From Paractinoplanes maris (GTDB taxonomy: Bacteria > Actinomycetota > Actinomycetes > Mycobacteriales > Micromonosporaceae), in the NCBI RefSeq assembly GCF_023544465.1, contig NZ_JALPVL010000002.1, positions 620,001 to 684,000 of the forward strand: a DNA stretch of 64,000 nt, in the 5' to 3' direction. Positions within the stretch are counted from its first letter, which is position 1; every line of letters starts with the position of its first letter. A model generated the notes under the pieces. That model did no database searches and was not told where the DNA came from. It was given only the letters and a program-made list of their open reading frames with translations. Both the position numbers and the translations under genes were made by a program. Positions 1-6,862 of this stretch are shown piece by piece.

Positions 1-201
1 CGCGTCGATCAGCTTGAGGCCCATCGCCTGCGCGCCCTTGCGGCTGTCGACCACGCCGAACTCGACGCGCTGACCCGTCTTCAGCTCGGTCACCCCGGCC
101 GGCAGCGCGCCCTTGGGCAGGAACACGTCGCCGCCCTCATCGCTGGTGACGAACCCGAATCCCTTCGTCGTGTCGTACCACTTCACTCGACCCGTGGGCA
201 C
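1..201 (-). CDS. Cold-shock domain protein, C-terminus cut by window edge
   Basis: The frame starts at GTG (201) and runs off the left edge, so only 67 residues are visible. They begin MPTGRVKWYDTTKGFGFV, which contains the RNP-1-type GFGFV motif of cold-shock domains, followed by a DVFLPKGALP segment and QRVEFGVVDSRKG, the usual second half of the beta-barrel. Such proteins bind single-stranded RNA or DNA and act as RNA chaperones in the cytoplasm. Actinobacteria have a longer class (about 125 residues) with an extra C-terminal segment, and the sequence here resembles that class, but the extension lies outside the window. Confidence 0.9.
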   Translation of the reverse strand, partial: MPTGRVKWYDTTKGFGFVTSDEGGDVFLPKGALPAGVTELKTGQRVEFGVVDSRKGAQAMGLKLIDA

Positions 202-251
202 CGCTGACCTCAACTTCACTCAATGGAAACAACCGCTCACCGCAAGGCTAC

Positions 252-875
252 TTAGCCGCGGGCTCCGGGCCCAACTGCAATTTCCCGCAGCAGCGCCGGC
301 AGCCCGGTGAGATCCTTCAACACGTACGACGCCCCGGCCTGTTCCAGCTCGCCCGGTGAGCACGGTCCGGTGGCCACGCCGATGCCCGGCACGCCGGCTG
401 TCCGCGCGGCCACCATGTCCGCCACGTGATCTCCGACATACCAGCCGGCACCGTGCTCGATCAGCGCCGTCGCCTTGCCCTCGGCGAAGAGGTCACCGGC
501 CAGTTCGTCGGCGACCAGGCCCAGGTGTTCGAGGTGCAGGGCGGCCAACCGGCCCAGTTTCGACGTGACGACCACGACACGGAGACCCATCTCACGCACC
601 GCCGCCAGCGCCTCGACCGCGCCCGGCAGCGGCACGGCCGGGGTGATCGCGTAGTCGGGGTAGAGAGCCCGATAGGTGGTCACCGCCTCCTCGACCTGAT
701 CGGCCGGGAACCAGTGGGCCAGCTCGGTCCGCAGCGGCGGCCCGAGCCGGGTGACCGCCAGGTCGGCGTCGACGAAGACGCCCGTTTTCGCGGTCAGCGC
801 ACGATAGGCGGCTCGGATGCCCGGCCGGGAGTCGATCAGGGTCATATCCAGGTCGAACCCGACCGCATCGCTCAC
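252..875 (-). CDS. HAD-family hydrolase, phosphoglycolate-phosphatase-like
   Basis: A 207-residue haloacid-dehalogenase-superfamily phosphatase. Motif I is visible near residue 8 (FDLDMTLIDS, nucleophile and acid/base Asp), motif II is the TSK near residue 105, and motif III is GDHVADMVAARTAG near residue 145. The cap is of the small helical type seen in Gph and pyrophosphatase PpaX. The substrate cannot be read from sequence; a small phosphorylated metabolite is likely. The start overlaps the stop of the upstream small ORF by four bases (ATGA), which suggests translational coupling. It ends in TAA about 50 bp before the cold-shock gene. Confidence 0.88.
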   Translation of the reverse strand: MSDAVGFDLDMTLIDSRPGIRAAYRALTAKTGVFVDADLAVTRLGPPLRTELAHWFPADQVEEAVTTYRALYPDYAITPAVPLPGAVEALAAVREMGLRVVVVTSKLGRLAALHLEHLGLVADELAGDLFAEGKATALIEHGAGWYVGDHVADMVAARTAGVPGIGVATGPCSPGELEQAGASYVLKDLTGLPALLREIAVGPGARG

Positions 876-1075
876 GCGGGCGTGGACGGGATGTAGTGCA
901 GCTCCTCGACCGGCAGCGGGAAGGTCTGGTCGTCACCGAAGGGCGACGGCGCCGCGGCCCGGTCGGAGAGGATCTCGGAGACGTTCATGTGTTCCTCGGG
1001 TCCGCGCGGCTGGGTCTGGCGGTCGGCGGCGCCGCCCTTGACGTCGGTTCCCGGCAGTGTGTTCTTCGCGGCCAC
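872..1075 (-). CDS. Small hypothetical protein coupled to the HAD gene
   Basis: A 67-residue frame starting at GTG (1075), which has a good ribosome site (GAAGGGG, six bases upstream). A shorter version of 38 residues could start at ATG 988, preceded by GAGG. The C-terminal part (FPLPVEELHYIPSTPA) is the best-looking protein sequence; the N-terminal part is Gln/Arg/Gly-rich and less convincing. There is no recognised domain, signal peptide or membrane span. Its TGA overlaps the ATG of the HAD phosphatase, so it may serve as a leader for that gene or as a real small protein. I do not recognise the family. Confidence 0.5.
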   Translation of the reverse strand: MAAKNTLPGTDVKGGAADRQTQPRGPEEHMNVSEILSDRAAAPSPFGDDQTFPLPVEELHYIPSTPA

Positions 1076-1179
1076 GGATGTCCCCTTCAGTGTCCTTGCG
1101 AACTGTGTCCCGACAAGATCCCCGGCCCGGACGAGCCGGGCACTCCAATATCGTCCCACGGTCGCTAGCGTTGAACACG

Positions 1180-3609
1180 ATGGCCACCACATTCGCCGAT
1201 CACCTGCGGTCGCTGACGGACGAGGCGCTGAGCGCGCTCGTTCAGCTGCGCCCTGACCTAGTCGTGCCCGTGCCGGCCGACATCTCCGCCCTCGCCGTGC
1301 GGGCGCAGTCCCGCGGCTCGGTCGCGCGCTGCCTCGACGGCCTCGACGAGTTCACCCTGGCCATCCTCGATGCGGCCCGGCTCAGCCGGTCCCCCGAGAC
1401 CGCTCTGACCTCGGTCGACGCGATCCTCGAGCTGGCCGTGGACGTCGCTGGGGACGACGTCCGCATCGCGATCGACCGCCTCCGGGTCCGCTTCCTGCTC
1501 TTCGGCGGCGAGGAGGCGCTCCACCTGGTCGCCGCGATCGACGAGGTCACCTCGCCCTATCCGGCCGGTCTGGGCCGGCCCGCCGACTTCCTCGACCCGC
1601 AGGCGGCCGCGCTCTGCTCCGACAAGGCCAAGCTGCGCCGGACGGTGCTGGCCGCCCCCGCGGGGGCCCGGGCCGTACTCGACCGGCTCGCGGCCGGCCC
1701 GCCGATCGGCGCCCTGCGCCGCGAGTCGGTCGCCGAGCCCGTGCAGTGGCTGGTCGACAATCACGTCCTGGTGCCGATCAGTGAGGCCGGCCGGGCCCCG
1801 CGGGCCGACGGTGAGCTGGTCGAGCTGCCCCGCGAGGTCGGCCTGCTGCTGCGCCGGGACACTGGTCCGCTGGGTGCGCTGCGGCCCTTCCCGCCGATTC
1901 CCGAGGGCACCGTCCGCGACCCGAAATCGATCGACTCGGCGGGCGCCGGGCAGGTCATGGAGGCCGTCCGCAGCACGGAGGCCTTGCTCGAGGCGCTCGC
2001 CGCCGAGCCGGCCCCGGTGCTGCGGGCCGGCGGTCTCGGCGTACGGGATCTGAAGCGCCTGGCCCGGGCGGCCGGCCTCGACGAGCCGGGGGCCGCGCTG
2101 CTGCTCGAGGTGGCCCACGCCGCCGGCCTGCTCGGTGAGGCCGACGCCGCCGGCACCGCACGCTCGGTGACCGTGAGCCGGGCGTCGGGCGCGGTCGACG
2201 AGATCTTCCTGCCCACCGGCGCCTACGATCTGTGGCACGCGCTCAGCTTGGCCCAGCGGTGGGTGACGCTGGCCCGGTCGTGGCTCGCGATGACCCGGCA
2301 GCCCGGCCTGGTCGGCACCCGGGACGACCGCGATCGGCCGGTCAACGCGCTCGCCCCCGACGCCGAGCGGGCCGGTGCCCCGCAGGCCCGCCGGGAGGGT
2401 CTGCTCGTGCTGGCCGACCTCAAGCCGGGCACGGCGCCGCAGGCCGACGAGGTGCTCGGCCTGCTCGCCTGGCAGACACCGCGGCGCTCGCGGGGCCGGG
2501 AGGCGGCCCACCGTGACGCGCTGGCCGGCGCGGCCCGGCTCGGCATCACCGCTCTCGGCGCGATCACCTCGTACGGCCGTCTGCTGTTCGAGGACGCCGA
2601 CGACACCGGCATCGACCCGCTCGGTGTCCGCCCCGGCACGACCGAGCCGCCCGGCGACGTCGTCCGTACGCTGGACGCCCTGCTGCCCGCGCCGGTCGAC
2701 CACGTGCTCGTGCAGGCCGACCTCTCCGTGGTGGTGCCCGGCCCACCGGAACCCGAGCTGGCGGCCGAGCTCGACGTGATCGCCGAACCGGAGTCGGCCG
2801 GCGGCGCCAGCGTGTTCCGGGTCACCGCGGCCAGCGTGCGGCGGGCGTTCGACGTCGGCTACACCGCTGCCGATCTGCATGGGCTGTTCCGCCGCCGGTC
2901 GCGCACCCCGGTGCCGCAGACGCTGACCTACATGATCGACGACGCCGCCCGGAAGCACGGCGGGCTGCGCGCCGGCTCAGCCGGGTCCTATCTGCGCAGC
3001 GACGACGAGGCGCTGCTGGCCGAGGTGATGGCCGACAAGCGGCTGGGTCAGCTCGGCCTGCGCCAGATCGCGCCGACCGTGCTGGTCAGCCCGCTGCAGG
3101 TGGCGCGGCTGCTGGGCGTACTGCGGGAGGCGGGCTTCGCGCCGGTGGCCGAGGATGCCGGGGGCGCCGCTGTGCTCACCCGGCCCAAGGTGCGGCGCGC
3201 TCCCACCCGTACGTCGGTGACCTCGCGTCTGGCCGATCAGGCCGGGCCTCCGCAGCTGGCCGGTCCGCGCCTGGCCGGGGTGGTCGAGCAGATCCGCCGG
3301 GGTGACATCGCCACCCGGGCGGCCCGCCGGGCCCCGGTCAGCGTGCGCGCGGCCAACGGGCAGGGCGTGCCCGGGCTGACCTCCGTGCAGCAGCACGGGC
3401 AGGCGATGGCGGTGCTGCAACAAGCCGTACGGGAAAAGGTGCGGGTCTGGGTGGGTTATGTCGATTCACACGGGGCCACGCTGTCGCGGCTCGTGCGGCC
3501 GGTGTCGCTGAGTGCCGGCTATCTGCGGGCCGAGGACGAGCGCACTGAGACCTTGCACACCTTCGCCCTGCACCGGATCACCGCGGCCGTCCCCGACGAA
3601 GAGGACTGA
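1180..3609 (+). CDS. Helicase-associated (XPB/Ssl2 N-terminal-like) protein paired with XPB
   Basis: An 809-residue protein starting MATTFADHLRSLTDEALSAL. It matches the actinobacterial 'helicase-associated domain' family (Pfam Helicase_C_3-type, related to the XPB/Ssl2 N-terminal region). Alternating helical repeats fill the first 350 residues; a C-terminal WYL-like stretch includes VREKVRVWVGYVDSHG and ends in LHTFALHRITAAVPDEED. No helicase motifs are present, so it is not itself an ATPase. Members of this family sit beside the XPB gene in mycobacteria (Rv0862c/Rv0861c arrangement, from memory), as here, so a partner or regulatory role in XPB-dependent DNA repair is inferred. The chosen ATG lacks an obvious ribosome site and the mRNA may be leaderless. 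Confidence 0.8.
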   Translation: MATTFADHLRSLTDEALSALVQLRPDLVVPVPADISALAVRAQSRGSVARCLDGLDEFTLAILDAARLSRSPETALTSVDAILELAVDVAGDDVRIAIDRLRVRFLLFGGEEALHLVAAIDEVTSPYPAGLGRPADFLDPQAAALCSDKAKLRRTVLAAPAGARAVLDRLAAGPPIGALRRESVAEPVQWLVDNHVLVPISEAGRAPRADGELVELPREVGLLLRRDTGPLGALRPFPPIPEGTVRDPKSIDSAGAGQVMEAVRSTEALLEALAAEPAPVLRAGGLGVRDLKRLARAAGLDEPGAALLLEVAHAAGLLGEADAAGTARSVTVSRASGAVDEIFLPTGAYDLWHALSLAQRWVTLARSWLAMTRQPGLVGTRDDRDRPVNALAPDAERAGAPQARREGLLVLADLKPGTAPQADEVLGLLAWQTPRRSRGREAAHRDALAGAARLGITALGAITSYGRLLFEDADDTGIDPLGVRPGTTEPPGDVVRTLDALLPAPVDHVLVQADLSVVVPGPPEPELAAELDVIAEPESAGGASVFRVTAASVRRAFDVGYTAADLHGLFRRRSRTPVPQTLTYMIDDAARKHGGLRAGSAGSYLRSDDEALLAEVMADKRLGQLGLRQIAPTVLVSPLQVARLLGVLREAGFAPVAEDAGGAAVLTRPKVRRAPTRTSVTSRLADQAGPPQLAGPRLAGVVEQIRRGDIATRAARRAPVSVRAANGQGVPGLTSVQQHGQAMAVLQQAVREKVRVWVGYVDSHGATLSRLVRPVSLSAGYLRAEDERTETLHTFALHRITAAVPDEED

Positions 3610-3681
3610 ACCGGCGAAGAGGACTGAACCGGCGGAGAGGACTGAACCGGCGGAGAGGACTGAACCGGCGGAGAGGACTGA
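3598..3681 (+). repeat. 18-bp tandem repeat duplicating the stop codon of the upstream gene
   Basis: About 4.7 copies of an 18-bp unit (GAAGAGGACTGAACCGGC, later copies GGAGAGGACTGAACCGGC). The first copy contains the last codons and TGA of the helicase-associated gene, so each further copy repeats Glu-Asp-stop in the same frame. The unit is a multiple of three. The array looks like recent slippage or unequal duplication of the gene's 3' end. Confidence 0.9.
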
Positions 3682-3683
3682 CA

Positions 3684-3741
3684 AGAGAGCGCGCGGGTCG
3701 CACACCCCCGTAGCGTGCGACCCGCCTCCCCCGCGCTCTCT
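3684..3741 (+). terminator. Long two-step hairpin downstream of the helicase-associated gene
   Basis: The outer arms AGAGAGCGCG (3684–3693) and CGCGCTCTCT (3732–3741) and the inner arms GCGGGTCGCAC (3693–3703) and GTGCGACCCGC (3715–3725) can form one long stem with a small right-side bulge and an 11-base loop. No U-tract follows, which is common for actinobacterial terminators. It separates the gene ending at 3609 from XPB starting at 3827. The call of terminator rather than regulatory hairpin is inferred. Confidence 0.6.
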
Positions 3742-3826
3742 AACAACGCGATCAGGGCCCGGAAGGTTGCACCAACTCCGTGTCACACTGGAGGGTCGGT
3801 TTCAGCTCTTCGAAGGGTGTTCACAC

Positions 3827-5488
3827 GTGAGCGGCGGACCACTGATCGTCCAGTCCGACAAGACCCTGTTGCTGGAGGTGGACCACCCCGACGCGAAGGC
3901 GTGCCGGATGGCCATCGCACCGTTCGCCGAGCTGGAGCGGTCACCGGAGCATGTGCACACCTATCGGTTGACCCCGCTCGGGCTGTGGAACGCGCGCGCC
4001 GCCGGGCACGACGCCGAGAGCGTGGTCGACTCGCTGATCAAGTACTCGCGCTACCCGGTGCCGCACGCGCTGCTGGTCGACGTGGCCGAGACGATGGATC
4101 GCTACGGCCGGTTGCAGCTGGTCAACGACCCCTCGCACGGCCTGGTGCTGCGCGGCCTCGACAAGATCGTGCTGATCGAGGTGGCGAAGTCCAAGAAGCT
4201 GGCCGGCATGCTCGGCGCCAAGATCGATGACGAGACCATCGCGGTCCACCCGTCCGAGCGCGGCCGCCTCAAGCAGGCGCTGCTCAAGCTCGGCTGGCCG
4301 GCCGAGGACTTGGCCGGCTACGTCGACGGCGAGGCCCACGAGATCAACCTGGCCGAGGACGGCTGGACGCTGCGGTCCTACCAGCAGGAGGCCGTCGACG
4401 GCTTCTGGGCGGGCGGCTCGGGTGTGGTGGTGCTGCCCTGCGGGGCCGGCAAGACGCTGGTCGGCGCGGCGGCCATGGCCACGGCCAAGGCGACGACGCT
4501 GATCCTGGTCACCAACACGGTGGCCGGCCGTCAGTGGAAGCGTGAGCTGATCGCCCGCACCTCGCTGACCGAGGAGGAGATCGGGGAGTACAGCGGCGAG
4601 CGCAAGGAGATCCGGGCGGTCACCATCGCGACCTACCAGGTCCTCACCTCGCGCCGCGGCGGCGCCTTCACCCACCTCGACCTGTTCGGTGCGCGCGACT
4701 GGGGCCTGGTCATCTATGACGAGGTCCACCTGCTGCCGGCCCCGATCTTCCGGTTCACCGCCGACCTGCAGGCCCGCCGCCGGCTCGGTCTCACCGCCAC
4801 GCTGGTGCGCGAGGACGGCCGCGAGGGCGACGTGTTCTCGCTGATCGGGCCGAAGCGTTACGACGCCCCGTGGAAGGACATCGAGGCCCAGGGCTGGATC
4901 GCCCCCGCCGAGTGCGTCGAGGTGCGGGTCACCCTGACTGATGCCGAGCGGATGGCGTACGCGGTGACCGAGTCCGAGGAGCGTTACCGGGTGGCCGCCA
5001 CGGCCCGCACCAAACTGCCGGTCGTCCGGGCCCTGGTCGAGAAGCACGCCGACGAGCAGGTCCTGGTCATCGGCGCCTACATCGATCAGCTGCACCAGCT
5101 GGGGGAGTACCTCGACGCCCCGATCATCCAGGGGTCGACCACCAACAAGGAGCGCGAGCGCCTGTTCGACGCGTTCCGCTCGGGTGAGTTGCGGACGCTG
5201 GTCCTCTCGAAGGTCGGCAACTTCTCGATCGACCTGCCCGAGGCGGCGGTGGCCATCCAGGTCTCCGGCACCTTCGGCTCGCGTCAGGAGGAGGCGCAGC
5301 GACTGGGCCGGGTGCTGCGGCCCAAGGGCGACGGGCGGCAGGCGCACTTCTACACGGTCGTCTCGCGCGACACGATCGACACCGAATACGCCGCACACCG
5401 GCAGCGATTCCTGGCCGAACAGGGATATGCCTACACGATCGTCGACGCCGACGACATCCTCGGCCCTGCTCTGCCCCAGATCGACTGA
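3827..5488 (+). CDS. XPB/Rad25-family DNA repair helicase
   Basis: A 553-residue superfamily 2 helicase, 3'-to-5' DNA translocase, homologous to eukaryotic XPB and mycobacterial Rv0861c. The GTG start gives the conserved N-terminus SGGPLIVQSDKTLLLEVDH; the open frame runs further upstream through the 18-bp repeats but has no such conservation there. A damage-recognition/XPB N-terminal domain fills residues 1–180, then Walker A (PCGAGKT, 204–210), the DEVH box (298–301), GLTATLVRED (321–330), and motif VI QRLGRVLRPKG near the end. It likely acts in DNA repair together with the preceding protein. A weak site (GAAGGG) lies about ten bases before the start. Confidence 0.93.
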   Translation: MSGGPLIVQSDKTLLLEVDHPDAKACRMAIAPFAELERSPEHVHTYRLTPLGLWNARAAGHDAESVVDSLIKYSRYPVPHALLVDVAETMDRYGRLQLVNDPSHGLVLRGLDKIVLIEVAKSKKLAGMLGAKIDDETIAVHPSERGRLKQALLKLGWPAEDLAGYVDGEAHEINLAEDGWTLRSYQQEAVDGFWAGGSGVVVLPCGAGKTLVGAAAMATAKATTLILVTNTVAGRQWKRELIARTSLTEEEIGEYSGERKEIRAVTIATYQVLTSRRGGAFTHLDLFGARDWGLVIYDEVHLLPAPIFRFTADLQARRRLGLTATLVREDGREGDVFSLIGPKRYDAPWKDIEAQGWIAPAECVEVRVTLTDAERMAYAVTESEERYRVAATARTKLPVVRALVEKHADEQVLVIGAYIDQLHQLGEYLDAPIIQGSTTNKERERLFDAFRSGELRTLVLSKVGNFSIDLPEAAVAIQVSGTFGSRQEEAQRLGRVLRPKGDGRQAHFYTVVSRDTIDTEYAAHRQRFLAEQGYAYTIVDADDILGPALPQID

Positions 5489-5524
5489 GCCGGGCGGTCA
5501 CCCTCGTCGCCTATCCTTGCCGCC

Positions 5525-6715
5525 GTGTCGAGCAGTGAGAAGGGTCCGGGCCGGGTGGCCCGGGCCGCCCTCGGGCTGGTGGTCGTGGTGACGGCCGTGG
5601 GTGTCGCGACCCACGCCATGGGTTTGTGGCAGGTCGGTGACCCGGGTGACCCCGCGGCGGCCGTACGCCCGGTGGCCGAGCCGGTCGCGATCAGTGGCAA
5701 GACGGTGACCGTTCTCGGCGCGGGCAGCATCCTGCCCACGCCGGAGCTCGGCGATCAGGCCCGGCGCGACGGCGGCGGCCAGGTGGCCGACTTCCGTCCC
5801 GTCCTCGACGCCGCCCGCCCCGCCGTGTCGTCGGCCGACCTGGCCCTGTGCCACCTGGACGCGCCGCTCGCCGCCGGCCGGGCGCCCTACCTCGGTTCGC
5901 CGGAGCTGGCCCAGGCGATCGCCGGGGCCGGCTTCGACGGCTGCTCGACCGCCGCCGCGCACGCCTTCGACCAGGGCACCAAGGGCCTGACCAGCACGCT
6001 CGACGCGCTCGACAAGGCCAAGGTCGGTCACTCCGGCACCTATCGCAGCGAGGAGCAGGCCGGTCGGCCCCGGCTCTACAGCGCCGGCGGCGTCAAAGTC
6101 GCGCACCTGAGCTACACCCTCGGGCTGAACGGTCAGAAGGTGGCTCCCGGCCGTGAGTGGGCCATCGCCCGGCCGACCGTCGCCCGGATCTCGGCCGAGG
6201 CCCGGGAGGCCCGCGACGAGGGCGCCGCCATCGTCGTGGTCAGCGTGGACTGGGGCTCGCTGGGCGAGAACGAGCCCGACGTCGACCAGCAGACCCTGGC
6301 CCGGGCCATCGCCACGATGCGCAACGTCGACATCGTCTTCGGGCACGGCGCCCACGTCGTCCAGCCGGTCGAGCGCATCGGCAACAAGTGGATCGTCTAT
6401 GGGCTGGGCGACCTCGCCTCCCGGCATCCGCAGCCGGTCAACGGCAACCGCGAGGGCAGCATGATGCGGGTCACGTTCGCTCCGGCCGACGGAGAGCGGC
6501 GGTGGCGGGTGGCGGCGATCGAGGCGATCCCCACGTTCATCGACCTCAATCCCCGTGTCCGGCTCGTGGATCTGGAGCTGGCGCTGGCCAGCCCGGCGCT
6601 GCCGGCCGGTCGGCGGAAGATCTACGAGGCCGCGGTCGAGCGGATCCAGAGTCATCTGCTCAATCGCGGCGGCGACGTCTCGACCTTCCACGTACGAGGG
6701 ACTGTCCGGCGATAA
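5525..6715 (+). CDS. CapA/PgsA-like membrane-anchored protein with degenerate active site
   Basis: A 396-residue protein with a single N-terminal membrane anchor (residues 12–33) and an extracytoplasmic CapA fold. CapA/PgsA proteins are metallophosphoesterase-like partners of poly-gamma-glutamate synthase. The expected motif series is recognisable but altered: the N-terminal GD is GAGSIL (65–70), the usual NLE/HLE is CHLD (109–112), the Asn-Asn/Ser-Asn-His is STAAAH (141–146), HWG is VDWG (241–244), and GHHPHV is GHGAHV (273–278). Most metal ligands are therefore missing, so it may bind polymer or scaffold the complex rather than hydrolyse phosphate. It heads the polymer locus, 110–150 bp before the sensor gene, and starts at GTG 5525. 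Confidence 0.82.
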   Translation: MSSSEKGPGRVARAALGLVVVVTAVGVATHAMGLWQVGDPGDPAAAVRPVAEPVAISGKTVTVLGAGSILPTPELGDQARRDGGGQVADFRPVLDAARPAVSSADLALCHLDAPLAAGRAPYLGSPELAQAIAGAGFDGCSTAAAHAFDQGTKGLTSTLDALDKAKVGHSGTYRSEEQAGRPRLYSAGGVKVAHLSYTLGLNGQKVAPGREWAIARPTVARISAEAREARDEGAAIVVVSVDWGSLGENEPDVDQQTLARAIATMRNVDIVFGHGAHVVQPVERIGNKWIVYGLGDLASRHPQPVNGNREGSMMRVTFAPADGERRWRVAAIEAIPTFIDLNPRVRLVDLELALASPALPAGRRKIYEAAVERIQSHLLNRGGDVSTFHVRGTVRR

Positions 6716-6862
6716 GTCCGAAAAGCCCTGTAGCACATTTGGATGACACCCAAAGATCACCACGCCGACGAACTGAATTGTTATAGTCCCGGCTCGAAAC
6801 GCGGATGCCGGCGTGCGTAACGGGGAGTGACGCCGGCTCGTTGTCAGGCGCTCACTCCTCAG

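Noticed and set aside
3512..3826. Extended N-terminus for XPB reading through the 18-bp repeats
   Set aside because: Conserved family sequence begins at 3827; the upstream translation is a simple R-T-E-P-A repeat overlapping the preceding gene.
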